The notes beneath the pieces were generated by a model. The model did no database searches. It saw only the letters and a list, made by a program, of their open reading frames with translations, and had not been told where the DNA came from. This document shows positions 24,196 through 32,358 of a stretch of 64,000 bases of DNA, in pieces. The stretch's first letter is position 1; each line of letters starts with the position of its first letter. This stretch comes from DASPUH01 sp964518505 (lineage in GTDB: Bacteria; Chloroflexota; Limnocylindria; Limnocylindrales; CSP1-4), in assembly GCA_964518505.1 (NCBI GenBank), contig CAZFGT010000004.1:1-64000 (forward strand), read 5' to 3'. The position numbers and the translations under genes are program-made.

Positions 24196-25132
24196 GGCCT
24201 TCCCCCCGCTCCTCGTCATCGCCGGCGCGACCGCGACCGGCAAGACACAGCTGTCGCTGGCCCTGGCCGACGCTCTCGGCGACGTGGAGATCATCAGCGC
24301 CGACTCGCGGCAGGTCTTCCGCGGCATGGACATCGGCACGGCCAAGGTGGCGGCGGCGGACCGGGCTCGTATCCCCCACTTCGGCCTGGACGTGGTCGAC
24401 CCCGACGCGGGCTTCACCGCGGCCGACTTCCAGCGCCACGCCTACAGCGTGCTGCCCGGTATCGCCGCGCGCGGCGGCATGGGCATCCTCGTCGGCGGCA
24501 CCGGGCTCTACCTGCGGGCCGTGGCGCGCGGCGTGCCGTTCGACGAGGCGTCGGTCGACGCGCGCCTGCGGGCGGCCCTGGAGGCACGCCTGGAGGCGGA
24601 GGGCCTCGCCGCCCTGGCGGAGGAGCTGCGGCGGGTCGCCCCCACCATCGCCGCCCACACGGACCTGGCCAACCCCCGCCGCGTGGTGCGGGCGCTCGAG
24701 CGGGCTCGCCTGGTCGGCGACACGCTGCCGGAGCCGCCCCGGGGCTACCCCGGCCCGATGACGTGGCTGGGGCTGCACGTGGGCGTGGAGATCGGCCGCC
24801 AGCGCATCCTGGACCGCGCCGCGGGCCAGTTCGCGTCCGGCCTGGTGGAAGAGGCGGTGGCCCTGCGGGAGCGGTTCGGGACCCCGCCGCGCGCCTTCAG
24901 CGCCTTCGGCTACTTCGAGGCGCTCGACCTGGCCGACGGCCGCCTCGACCGCGAGGCGGCCCTTGCCGGGACGGTGGGCCGCACGCTGGCCTACGCAAGG
25001 CGCCAGCGGACGTGGTTCCGCGGCGAGCGGGGCATCGGCTGGCTGCCGGCAGGGGAGGACCCGCTGCCGATGGCCCTGAGCGTCGCCCGGCGGCTGCGTG
25101 ACGGCGTCGCGTATCCTGTGGCGCGCCCATGA
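24188..25132 (+). CDS. miaA: tRNA dimethylallyltransferase MiaA
   Basis: A 314-residue enzyme transferring dimethylallyl from DMAPP to A37 of tRNAs reading UNN codons. The P-loop reads GATATGKTQLS, followed by ISADSRQVFRGMDIGTAK and the DxxxGFTAADFQ motif; GGTGLYLRAV and the C-terminal ARRQRTWFRGE segment are also family signatures. The start is a TTG at 24188 within the end of miaB. Pairing with miaB makes the complete ms2i6A37 pathway. The stop overlaps the hflX ATG (ATGA). Confidence 0.95.
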   Translation: MPEAFPPLLVIAGATATGKTQLSLALADALGDVEIISADSRQVFRGMDIGTAKVAAADRARIPHFGLDVVDPDAGFTAADFQRHAYSVLPGIAARGGMGILVGGTGLYLRAVARGVPFDEASVDARLRAALEARLEAEGLAALAEELRRVAPTIAAHTDLANPRRVVRALERARLVGDTLPEPPRGYPGPMTWLGLHVGVEIGRQRILDRAAGQFASGLVEEAVALRERFGTPPRAFSAFGYFEALDLADGRLDREAALAGTVGRTLAYARRQRTWFRGERGIGWLPAGEDPLPMALSVARRLRDGVAYPVARP

Positions 25133-26448
25133 GTCCCCGCCTGATCGACCTCGCCGTGCCCGTCGAGCGGGCCTTCCTCGTGGCCGTCGACACCGGCGCG
25201 GACGATGGCTGGACGGCCGAGGAGTCGCTCCAGGAACTGGCCGCCCTGGCCGTCACGGCCGGCGCCGAGGTGGTCGGCGCGGAATGGCAGAACCGCCGCC
25301 ACGTGGACCCCAACTGGTACCTGGGCAAGGGCCGGGCGGAGGAGCTGGTCACGGCCAGGGGCCAGACAGGCTTCGGCCTCCTCGTGGCCGACGATGAGCT
25401 GTCGCCCAATCAGCAACGCGCCCTGGAGGAGCTGCTCAAGGTCAAGGTCCTCGACCGCAGCGGCCTGATCCTGGACATCTTTGCCCAGCATGCCCAGACC
25501 CACGAGGGCCGGTTGCAGGTCGAGCTGGCCCAGCTGGAATACCAGCTGCCCCGCCTGACCCGCCTGTGGACCCACCTCTCGCGCACCGGCGGCGGCATCG
25601 GCACCCGCGGGCCCGGCGAGACGCAGCTGGAGACCGACCGACGCGTCATCCGCGAGAAGATCAAGAAGCTGCGCCAGCGCCTGGAGACGGTGCGCCGGAC
25701 CCGCGACACGACCGCCCGCTCACGCGAGCGGCGCCTCGTGCCGAGCGTGGCCATCGTGGGCTACACCAACGCCGGCAAGTCCACGATGCTCAACGCCCTG
25801 GCCGGCAGCGAGGCCGCCCACGTGGAGGACAAGCTGTTCGCCACGCTGGATCCCACCAGCCGCTCCGTGCGCCTGGGCGACGGCCAGAGCGCCATCGTGA
25901 CGGACACCGTGGGCTTCATCCACAAGCTGCCCCACCAGCTCGTCGACGCGTTCCGCGCCACCCTGGACGAGGTCCGCCGGGCAGACGTGTTGCTGGAGGT
26001 CGTGGACGCGGCCGACAGCCACCTGCGGGAGCACCGCACGACCGTGCAGGCGGTCCTTGACGAGCTTGGCGCCGGCGGTAAGCCGCGCGTCGTGGCCTAC
26101 AACAAGTCCGACCTCGCGGCTGCCCACCCGGTCGATGGCGACCAGCCGTCGCCGATCGTCGGCGAGGCCGTGTTCGTGTCGGCCCTCACGGGGTTCGGCC
26201 TGGAGGCGCTGCGCGGGCGCCTCAGTGACGTGCTGGCGTCGCTGTGGGAGGCCGTGGATGTGGTCGTGCCCTATGCCGCCGGGGAGCTCCTGGCCCGCGT
26301 CCGCGAGCGCGGGACGGTGGACATCACCTACCGCGCCAGGGACGTGCGGGTGCACGGACGCGTCACGCCCTCGCTGGCCGCCGCCCTGCGGCTGGCCGGG
26401 GACCAATGGCGCGCCGCGGGAGCGGACCGCGGCGCGGAGCCTGCCTGA
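25129..26448 (+). CDS. hflX: GTPase HflX
   Basis: A 439-residue ribosome-associated GTPase that splits or rescues stalled ribosomes. The N-terminal HflX domain ends in the glycine-rich segment RTGGGIGTRGPGETQLETDR, followed by a coiled coil and the G domain with G1 GYTNAGKSTM, G3 DTVGFIHKL and G4 NKSDL. It overlaps the miaA stop by four bases; a TATCCT at 25112-25117 inside miaA could give it an extra promoter. The miaA-hflX pairing is widespread. The stop codon abuts the stop of the convergent lipoprotein gene with no spacer. Confidence 0.96.
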   Translation: MSPRLIDLAVPVERAFLVAVDTGADDGWTAEESLQELAALAVTAGAEVVGAEWQNRRHVDPNWYLGKGRAEELVTARGQTGFGLLVADDELSPNQQRALEELLKVKVLDRSGLILDIFAQHAQTHEGRLQVELAQLEYQLPRLTRLWTHLSRTGGGIGTRGPGETQLETDRRVIREKIKKLRQRLETVRRTRDTTARSRERRLVPSVAIVGYTNAGKSTMLNALAGSEAAHVEDKLFATLDPTSRSVRLGDGQSAIVTDTVGFIHKLPHQLVDAFRATLDEVRRADVLLEVVDAADSHLREHRTTVQAVLDELGAGGKPRVVAYNKSDLAAAHPVDGDQPSPIVGEAVFVSALTGFGLEALRGRLSDVLASLWEAVDVVVPYAAGELLARVRERGTVDITYRARDVRVHGRVTPSLAAALRLAGDQWRAAGADRGAEPA

Positions 26449-26925
26449 CTAAGGCGTGGCGGTGTGCCAGGTGCCGTCGACGCCGTCGCCCGTCGTCTGG
26501 CCAGGCGCCGTGTCGCCGGAGTACTCGTAGAGCGGCCGGCCGTTGTAGGTCACCTGCGTGTGGCCGTCCTCACCGGTGATCGTCGTGACGGCGCCGGTCA
26601 CGCCGGTGCCAGCCGTGGCCTTGCCGCCACTGCCGACGATGAAGGCCGGCCACGTCACGTCACAGCCGTCGCTCGACGTGCACGCGCTGGTGGTGGTGCC
26701 CACGGTGTCCTCGTCGAAGACGTAGACGGTCCTGCCGTCCGGTGCGATGAGGAACTTGCCGGTCGGGTCCAGGTTGACGACCGCGTCGCCGGCGGGCGCT
26801 CCGGCCTGGGTCGGGCCCGCGGTGGTGGGGCTGGCCCCGGTGGCGGAGCAGGCGGCCACCAGGATGACGCTGGCGACGGTCAGCGCTCCGGCGCGCAGGG
26901 GCAGCCGGGCGGACAGATGGAACAT
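26449..26925 (-). CDS. Secreted lipoprotein with COG4315/PF03640-type repeats
   Basis: A 158-residue lipoprotein: signal peptide with lipobox VAAC at Cys26, a Thr/Ala/Gly-rich linker, then two repeats of the family called secreted repeat of unknown function (LIAPDGRTVYVFDEDT with CTSSDGCDVTWPAF; and TYNGRPLYEYSGD). The GGAGGA ribosome-binding site lies 6 bases before the ATG. Such proteins are exported and lipid-anchored outside the membrane; function is not established. It is probably transcribed alone or after the peptidase gene, 130 bases upstream on the same strand. Confidence 0.85.
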   Translation of the reverse strand: MFHLSARLPLRAGALTVASVILVAACSATGASPTTAGPTQAGAPAGDAVVNLDPTGKFLIAPDGRTVYVFDEDTVGTTTSACTSSDGCDVTWPAFIVGSGGKATAGTGVTGAVTTITGEDGHTQVTYNGRPLYEYSGDTAPGQTTGDGVDGTWHTATP

Positions 26926-27055
26926 GGGTGGTCCTCCGAGGTGGTCGCGTGCTCCGTGGAGACGCCTTGCTACCCTCGGATACGCCCGTGGACGGCGGGG
27001 CGGTTTCGCGGCGGGGGAGGGGTGGGACCGGCGGGGCCGATGACAGGCGAGGCGG

Positions 27056-27874
27056 TCAGCTCAGGGGGGCCACGATCACGTACTGGTTGCTCCACCGCAC
27101 GGGGAAGGCCTCCACGTAGTACGTCATGTAGGTCGCCAGCTGGGTCGGCGTGAAACGGGTCCCGGGGCGCGGATCGTAGCTCCCAGTCTGGAGCGGGTAG
27201 AGCGGGCCCATGACCGTCACGCTGGTGACGTTGAAGGGGCTGCGGAGCGGGTCGGCGGTGGCCGCGAAGCCGGTCATGACCCAGGCATGGTGGGCGTGGT
27301 CGACCAGGAGTCCGATCGGGAGGTTCGTCTCACGCATCGCCGTGGCGGCTGCGCGGAGGGCGTCATTGAACGTGGTGAAGCTTTCGTCCTGGTAGACGTG
27401 GTTGCCGAACGTGTTGAGCAGGCCGATCCAGCTGGCCGGATCCAGCCCTGGCGCGGCGTACGCGTAGGCGTTGTGGGCGCGTCCCCACTTGTACCAGGAG
27501 CTGATCTGGCTCGTGCTGTGGCTCGACGTGCCGCTGGCGAGGTTCAGCATGATCTGGACCGCCGTCGGCACGCACGTGTAGTAGTTGGGTTGGGTCGTGA
27601 AGGCCGACGCGCGGTAAAGCTCCACCGCGCCCGTCCAGGGCGTCGCGGTGCGCGGGAAGGCCATCGGCACGCCGATGGCCGTGCTGGAGGCCGCGGCCGG
27701 GGCCGTGGCGACGATCGAGGCAAGGATGAAGACCATGCCGGCAAGCAGGCCGGAGCGCCCGAGCCGACGTGCCAGTCGGGCGTGCGGGGACCTGGAGGCT
27801 GCAGGATGCGCTGTGACGCCGGTGTCGAAGGCGCCGACGGCGCGCTGGTGGCTGTCCATCGGTCGGGAGAGCAT
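27056..27874 (-). CDS. Secreted papain-like (C39-like) peptidase
   Basis: A 272-residue exported protein. A basic start and hydrophobic segment at about 42-62 ending APAAASS form the signal sequence or anchor. The mature part carries the likely nucleophile C101 in NYYTCVPTAVQIML and the likely general base H196 in AHHAWVMTGF, the pattern of peptidase C39-like papain folds. Between them are aromatic-rich segments. Substrate unknown; absence of an adjacent ABC transporter argues against a bacteriocin leader peptidase. M1 or M6 may be the start. Confidence 0.65.
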   Translation of the reverse strand: MLSRPMDSHQRAVGAFDTGVTAHPAASRSPHARLARRLGRSGLLAGMVFILASIVATAPAAASSTAIGVPMAFPRTATPWTGAVELYRASAFTTQPNYYTCVPTAVQIMLNLASGTSSHSTSQISSWYKWGRAHNAYAYAAPGLDPASWIGLLNTFGNHVYQDESFTTFNDALRAAATAMRETNLPIGLLVDHAHHAWVMTGFAATADPLRSPFNVTSVTVMGPLYPLQTGSYDPRPGTRFTPTQLATYMTYYVEAFPVRWSNQYVIVAPLS

Positions 27875-27954
27875 GGCCCGTGGTGTCCGCGTGCGCCATG
27901 GTCAATTGGTCCCGCGGGCGCCCGGCGCCATCGTCCCGGCGTCGGGAGCCGCCT

Positions 27955-28028
27955 CTATCGCTCGATGACCGCGCGGAGCGCCACCTCGAACCTCGCCACA
28001 TCGCCGTAGGTGTTGACCGCGACGCGCG
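27955..28028 (-). CDS. C-terminal end of a gene cut by the assembly gap
   Basis: From the gap the minus strand reads RVAVNTYGDVARFEVALRAV followed by IER and a TAG stop at 27957-27955. The pattern resembles the last strand and helix of class V aminotransferases/cysteine desulfurase-like enzymes (RVSxxxYxxxxDIDRxLxxL), but 24 residues cannot settle it. The rest of the gene lies in or beyond the N run. Confidence 0.35.
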
Positions 28029-28128
28029 NNNNNNNNNNNNNNNNNNNNNNNNNNNNNNNNNNNNNNNNNNNNNNNNNNNNNNNNNNNNNNNNNNNNNNNN
28101 NNNNNNNNNNNNNNNNNNNNNNNNNNNN
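28029..28128. other. Assembly gap, 100 N
   Basis: Exactly 100 N, a conventional spacer of unknown true length. Sequence on the two sides may not be adjacent in the genome. Confidence 0.98.
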
Positions 28129-28380
28129 GCGCGGGGTTCGGGGCCTATCAGCGGCACGAGAGCTGCCCGACGTCCCTGTGAGTCTACTTCCGATAATGGA
28201 AGTTATGTAACATCAGCCGCGAGGCGGCCGATGTTCGTCGAAACCCGCGCATCGACACGACCACCCATGATGTTGTCGCGACCGCGTGGGCACGTACGAT
28301 CCGTAGCCTGCGGCGATTACATCCGGGCGCCTGCGGCCCATTCGCCGAGTTGGTCAGGAAGGCCGCCGGCTGAGGCCCGT
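28129..28380. other. Spacer to the right of the gap
   Basis: About 250 bases with no gene recognised. They hold a recombination-site-like dyad (28186-28203) and otherwise nothing clear. The spacer has more A and T than its surroundings. Confidence 0.5.
28186..28203. repeat. ACTTCC-GATAAT-GGAAGT dyad, possible recombinase site
   Basis: Perfect 6-bp arms around a 6-base AT-rich centre, continuing rightwards as TATGTAAC. The arm GGAAGTTAT and the AT-rich core recall tyrosine-recombinase core sites such as loxP. It lies 58 bases from the assembly gap. A rho-independent terminator is the alternative, but no gene ends here. Confidence 0.4.
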
Positions 28381-28857
28381 CTACGGCATCAGGTGCGGCA
28401 GGTGCTCCGGGTAGTGCTTGCTCGAGTCCCAGGCGACGGCCACCGCGAGCGTGTCCTCCCCTAGCCAGGGGAAACGATCGGCCGTGAACAGGTCCTCCTC
28501 CGACGCGGCCTCCACAGCCGCCACGAGCCGCAGGAAGGCCGCCGCCTCGTAGGCACGTACCTCGCCGGGCTCCCGGTCGCGGAATTCCTCGCGGATGGTC
28601 CTGTTCTGGACGTCGATATCGAAGTCGGCGGTTCGCGGGTACGGCTCCTCGCCCGCCAGCAGGGCCGTGATCACGCGCACCGAGTGGTCACTCCACCAGC
28701 CGACGTGCGCAAGCGCGTCCTTGCGGGTCCAGCCGCCCATGCCCGGGATCGGATCGGCCCATGCGTCGTCAGCCAGGCGCTCGACGGCGGCAGCGATCGA
28801 CTCGTGGGTGGTGCGGATTTCGGCGAGAAAGGCCTGTTTGTCCATCTGCGACAGCAT
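28381..28857 (-). CDS. DinB-like (ClbS/DfsB-type) protein
   Basis: A 158-residue four-helix protein. The segment GMGGWTRKDALAHVGWWSDH matches the second-helix signature of DinB/ClbS-like proteins, and the C-terminal SSKHYPEHLPHL supplies further histidines, giving a His-rich metal-binding site typical of the superfamily. ClbS-type members detoxify electrophiles; others are thiol-dependent transferases. The specific activity is unknown. Start at M1 (28857) or M5 (28845). It follows the toroid protein gene by 12 bases on the same strand, suggesting an operon. Confidence 0.7.
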   Translation of the reverse strand: MLSQMDKQAFLAEIRTTHESIAAAVERLADDAWADPIPGMGGWTRKDALAHVGWWSDHSVRVITALLAGEEPYPRTADFDIDVQNRTIREEFRDREPGEVRAYEAAAFLRLVAAVEAASEEDLFTADRFPWLGEDTLAVAVAWDSSKHYPEHLPHLMP

Positions 28858-28869
28858 GCCGCGGAACCG

Positions 28870-29826
28870 TCAGGTTCGCTTGGACCAGTCGAGCACGCGC
28901 AGGGCCCGGAGGGTGTTCCAGCGGCTCGGGTGCCCCTCCCCCGCCTCCATCTGGAAGTAGGCCTCGCCCGCGTAGACGTGCTGCAGCGGCCACCGACCGT
29001 CGGGATCCCGGTTGGCCTCCACGACGTCGACAGCCTCGATGATTCGGTCATCGGGTGGCACGCCAGCGGCACAAAGGTAGTCCAGGCCCCGCAGGACGTC
29101 GTAGTGCCACCAGGTCGGGAACGAGAACTTCAGCCAGTCGGTCTTGATGACCTCGCGGGTCGACTTCCGGCGGAACAGCCCCCGCTCGAGCATGTAGGCC
29201 TCGCCACGCCGCCGTGCTGCGGCCACGACCGTCGATCCGCCGATCGCCCGCTCGTGCTCCAGGAAGCCCTCCAGGACGTTGATCGTCGTCCCGAACGACG
29301 ACACCGTCGCGCCGTTCTCCACCTCGCAGTTCCAGCCACCGTCAGGGAGCTGCTCGCGCAACAGACGGTCGACGAGTGGCGTCACGTCCACGCCGAAGTA
29401 GGAGCCGGTGGCGACGACGTTGCCGTTGATGCAGGGCTCGACCTCACCCTCGAAGAACCGGTTATCGGCCCAGGGAGTCTCGAACGCCGCGTCCCTCCAG
29501 ATGACGTGCTCGCGCACCAGGCCGATGGCCCGCCGGGCTTGGTCGCTGTCGGGATCCAGTCCGAACCGGCGCAGGAGCTCCAGGACGTGGAACGTGTCGG
29601 TGTAGTCGTGCGACCACGCCCCACGGCCCCAGCGGCCGTCCGGCGCCTGGAGCGAGAGGAGCCGGGCACCCCAGCCCGCCGTGGCGATCCTGGCGCGCTC
29701 GGCAGCGACCACCTCGGCGGGCTCGTGCGTCAGGTCGCGCATGACCTGCCAACGGATCGCGGGATCCGAGTCCAGCAGCCAGTCGATGACGGCGGTCATG
29801 CCGCGGCCGTGGGTCGAGAAGGTCAT
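28870..29826 (-). CDS. Alpha/alpha-toroid (squalene cyclase/prenyltransferase-like) repeat protein
   Basis: A 318-residue soluble protein with repeats typical of terpenoid-cyclase/prenyltransferase toroids: LLSLQAPDGRWGRGAWSHDY, LLREQLPDGGWNCEVENG and VVEANRDPDGRWPLQHVYAG all carry the DGxW turn. There is no DxDD or DCTAE motif of true squalene cyclases, so cyclase activity is not implied. Conserved uncharacterised proteins of this sort occur in actinobacteria and Chloroflexota. Divergent from the ArsR gene, with about 60 bases between starts holding the ArsR operator. Confidence 0.75.
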   Translation of the reverse strand: MTFSTHGRGMTAVIDWLLDSDPAIRWQVMRDLTHEPAEVVAAERARIATAGWGARLLSLQAPDGRWGRGAWSHDYTDTFHVLELLRRFGLDPDSDQARRAIGLVREHVIWRDAAFETPWADNRFFEGEVEPCINGNVVATGSYFGVDVTPLVDRLLREQLPDGGWNCEVENGATVSSFGTTINVLEGFLEHERAIGGSTVVAAARRRGEAYMLERGLFRRKSTREVIKTDWLKFSFPTWWHYDVLRGLDYLCAAGVPPDDRIIEAVDVVEANRDPDGRWPLQHVYAGEAYFQMEAGEGHPSRWNTLRALRVLDWSKRT

Positions 29827-29850
29827 GGCGCAAGCCTACCGCGAGGCGAC

Positions 29851-29879
29851 TTGACATGTCGTGGATACAACCGTATGGT
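29851..29879 (+). promoter_or_regulatory. Promoter of the ArsR operon
   Basis: TTGACA at 29851-29856, 17-base spacer, TATGGT at 29874-29879. The -10 ends 7 bases before the ATG, so the transcript is leaderless. This is the best sigma-70-type promoter in the window. Confidence 0.75.
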
Positions 29880-29883
29880 TGTA
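29866..29883. promoter_or_regulatory. ArsR operator palindrome
   Basis: TACAACCGTATGGTTGTA has perfect 7-bp arms around GTAT and overlaps the -10 box. This ACAACC/GGTTGT pattern is the usual operator of ArsR regulators paired with SRPBCC genes, so autorepression is likely. Confidence 0.75.
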
Positions 29884-29886
29884 CCA

Positions 29887-30222
29887 ATGATCTCGACCTT
29901 CAACCCAGACAGCGTCTTCGCCGCCCTGGCCGATGCCACCCGACGGGACATCGTCCTGCGGGCGCTGACGGGTGCGGAGGGGGTGGCTGAGTTGGCCGGG
30001 CACTACCCCATGAGCTTCGCCGCCGTGCAGAAGCACGTGGCGGTCCTGGAGCGCGCCGGCCTGATCACGAAGGAACGCACCGGCCGCCGCAAGGTCGTGC
30101 GCACCAACGTGGAGGGCCTCCGGCTCGCCCGAGGCCTGCTCGACGAGTACGAGGCGCTGTGGCGCGGCCGCATCGAGCGCATGACCGACCTCATCAGCAG
30201 CACCGAGGAGACACCCGCATGA
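29887..30222 (+). CDS. ArsR-family transcriptional regulator (SRPBCC-associated type)
   Basis: A 111-residue winged-helix repressor: VFAALADATRRDIVLRALTG opens the domain, the recognition helix lies in MSFAAVQKHVAVLERAGLIT, and the wing is KERTGRRKVVRT. It lacks the cysteine metal-binding motif of arsenic sensors, like other members that regulate SRPBCC genes. The ATG at 29887 is chosen over an in-frame ATG at 29875 because the earlier one lies inside the -10 box and operator. The stop overlaps the next gene (ATGA). Confidence 0.9.
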   Translation: MISTFNPDSVFAALADATRRDIVLRALTGAEGVAELAGHYPMSFAAVQKHVAVLERAGLITKERTGRRKVVRTNVEGLRLARGLLDEYEALWRGRIERMTDLISSTEETPA

Positions 30223-30722
30223 CCGTCACCGCCGTCCGCAAGGACCCCGCCGCCATGACGCTGACCGTGACCGCCGAGTTCGACGCCTCACCGGAGCGCG
30301 TTTGGCAGCTGTGGGCCGACCCGCGCCAGCTCGAGCGCTGGTGGGGGCCGCCGATGTACCCCGCCACGTTCACGGCCCACGACCTGGCCCCAGGCAGCCG
30401 CGTCGAGTACCACATGACCGGGCCGACCGGTGACCAGCCGCGCGGCTACTGGGACGTCCTCGAGGCCGAGCCCCCGCACCGACTCGTCTTCCGCGATGGT
30501 TTCGCCCACGCGGACGGCACGCCGGATGACGACTTCGCGCGCAATGAGGGCCACGTGACGATCGAGCCGCTCGAGCCCGGCCGTACGCGGATGTCGATCG
30601 AGTTCCAGTACGCAAGCCCGCCGGCGATGGAGCGGTACCTGGCCATGGGCATGGAAGAGGGCCTCACCCAGGCCGTCGGCCAGATCGACGCGATCCTGGC
30701 CGGGGAAGGAGTCGCACGGTGA
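30219..30722 (+). CDS. SRPBCC (AHSA1-type) domain protein
   Basis: A 167-residue START-like fold protein. LTVTAEFDASPERVWQLWAD followed by PRQLERWWGPP is the standard opening of AHSA1/YndB-type proteins, and the end has the long helix MEEGLTQAVGQIDAIL. These proteins bind hydrophobic ligands in a deep cavity; ArsR-paired members are uncharacterised. It is translationally coupled to ArsR upstream and to the hydrolase downstream (GTGA). Confidence 0.88.
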   Translation: MTVTAVRKDPAAMTLTVTAEFDASPERVWQLWADPRQLERWWGPPMYPATFTAHDLAPGSRVEYHMTGPTGDQPRGYWDVLEAEPPHRLVFRDGFAHADGTPDDDFARNEGHVTIEPLEPGRTRMSIEFQYASPPAMERYLAMGMEEGLTQAVGQIDAILAGEGVAR

Positions 30723-31594
30723 GCACGCCGACCGCACCCAGGACGCACACCCTGGACGTACCCGGCGCCGTCCTCACCTACGACGAGCGGGAGGCCGACT
30801 CCACGGCGCCCGTGCTGTTCCTGATCGGCTCCCCGATGGGCGCCAGCGGGTTCGGCACGCTGGCCAGCCACTTTCCGGACCGCACGGTGGTGACCTACGA
30901 CCCGCGGGGGGTCGAGCGCAGCACCAAGGCCGATCCGGCCAGCCCGTCGACGCCCGAGCAGCATGCTGACGACCTCCACCGCATCATCGCCGCGCTCGAC
31001 TCCGGCCCGGTGGACCTCTTCGCGAGCAGCGGCGGGGCGGTCAACGCCCTTGCCCTCGTGGCCAGGCACCCCGATGACGTGCGGACGCTGGTCGCCCATG
31101 AACCGCCGCTCGCGGCGATCCTGCCCGACCGGGAGGGCGCATTGGCGGCCACCGAGGCGATCTCCGACACCTACCAGCGCCACGGCTTCGGTGCGGCCAT
31201 GGCCCAGTTCATCGTCGCGGTGGGGTACCGCGGACCCATCGACGCGGCCTACCTCAGCCAGCCGGCGCCCGATCCGGCGATGTTCCACCTCCCGACCCAG
31301 GACGACGGCACGCGCACCGATCCCCTCCTGGGTCAGAACATGATCAGCTGCACCCACTTCGAGCCCGACTTCGAGGCGCTTCGGTCAGCGTCCACAAGGA
31401 TCGTCTTCGGGGCGGGTGTGGAGTCCGACGGCCAGATGGCGTGCCGCGGCGCGTTCGCGGCGGCCGAACATCTGGGCACGACGCCGGTCAGCTTCCCGAG
31501 TGGCCATGGTGGCTTCATGGGTAACGAGTACGGCCAGCCTGGCGATCCCGACGGCTTCGCCGCCACGCTGCGCGAGGTGCTCGCGCAGGCGTAG
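30719..31594 (+). CDS. Alpha/beta hydrolase
   Basis: A 291-residue hydrolase-fold protein, third gene of the ArsR operon, starting with GTG. The nucleophile elbow is LFASSGGAVNALAL, the oxyanion region is LFLIGSPMGASGFG, and the C-terminal FPSGHGGFMG supplies the histidine. The substrate is unknown, but being controlled by the same ArsR operator as a ligand-binding SRPBCC protein suggests a shared small-molecule response. Confidence 0.85.
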   Translation: MSTPTAPRTHTLDVPGAVLTYDEREADSTAPVLFLIGSPMGASGFGTLASHFPDRTVVTYDPRGVERSTKADPASPSTPEQHADDLHRIIAALDSGPVDLFASSGGAVNALALVARHPDDVRTLVAHEPPLAAILPDREGALAATEAISDTYQRHGFGAAMAQFIVAVGYRGPIDAAYLSQPAPDPAMFHLPTQDDGTRTDPLLGQNMISCTHFEPDFEALRSASTRIVFGAGVESDGQMACRGAFAAAEHLGTTPVSFPSGHGGFMGNEYGQPGDPDGFAATLREVLAQA

Positions 31595-31600
31595 CCGCGG

Positions 31601-31606
31601 TACCCT
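31601..31606 (+). promoter_or_regulatory. -10 element before the 31613 gene
   Basis: TACCCT ends 6 bases before the ATG, with no ribosome-binding site: another leaderless arrangement. Confidence 0.35.
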
Positions 31607-31612
31607 CGCGGC

Positions 31613-32284
31613 ATGGCCGACACCCTGCGTCTGATCCTGGAGATCGGCAAGAAACGGAAGATCGTGGCCGCCGCCCTGGATTGGCCCGGCCTGGATCGCT
31701 GGGGCACGTCGGAAGCGGACGCCGTCGCCAAGCTGATGGCATACGCGCCGCGTTACGCCGGTGTCGCGGAACGGGCCGGGCTGGGGGAGGCGTTCGCGCG
31801 GGCTCGGGAGGCGGAGGTGGTCGAGCGCGTGCCCGGCTCCAGCTCGACCGACTTCTGGGGCGTCGCCCACGTGCCTTCGCAGATCGAGCGCGAGGTGCTG
31901 CCGCCCGCCGAGCTGGAGCGGCGGCTTGATCTCCTGCGCGCCGCCTGGGCCACCTTCGATGGGGTGGCGGCCCGCGTCTCCCCTGAGCTCCGGCCCGGCA
32001 CCCGCAGCGCCGGCCGCACGCGCGACCAGATCATGCGCCACGTGTACATCACCGAGCCCGAGCAGATGTCGCGCAAGGTGGAGGTCCGAACGCCTCGCGA
32101 GGACGTCATGACCCCGGCCGGCCTGGCGGCGCATCGGCAGGCGTACCTGGACGCCATCCGGGCCTACAACGCCGAGGGCAAGGCGGCGCGCAGCTGGCCC
32201 ATCCAGTTCCTGGTGCGACGGACCGCCTACCACGTGCTGGATCACGCCTGGGAGATGGAGGACCGCGACCCCGCACCCGGATGA
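31613..32284 (+). CDS. Two-domain protein: HicB-like N-terminus, DinB-like C-terminus
   Basis: A 223-residue soluble protein. Residues 1-50 (LILEIGKKRKIVAAALDWPG with RWGTSEADAVAKLMAY) look like the HicB-type antitoxin/RNase H-like fold, a short sheet plus helix. The remainder is helical and ends YHVLDHAWEMEDRD, the His-x3-Asp-His pattern of DinB-like proteins. No toxin gene is adjacent, so an antitoxin role is not supported. Function unknown. Confidence 0.6.
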   Translation: MADTLRLILEIGKKRKIVAAALDWPGLDRWGTSEADAVAKLMAYAPRYAGVAERAGLGEAFARAREAEVVERVPGSSSTDFWGVAHVPSQIEREVLPPAELERRLDLLRAAWATFDGVAARVSPELRPGTRSAGRTRDQIMRHVYITEPEQMSRKVEVRTPREDVMTPAGLAAHRQAYLDAIRAYNAEGKAARSWPIQFLVRRTAYHVLDHAWEMEDRDPAPG

Positions 32285-32358
32285 CGTCCCTGCTGACAGT
32301 GGGGCGCCTCGTCGGGTAGGGTCTGGGCCACGACGAACCGCGATGTCTGGAGGTGTCC

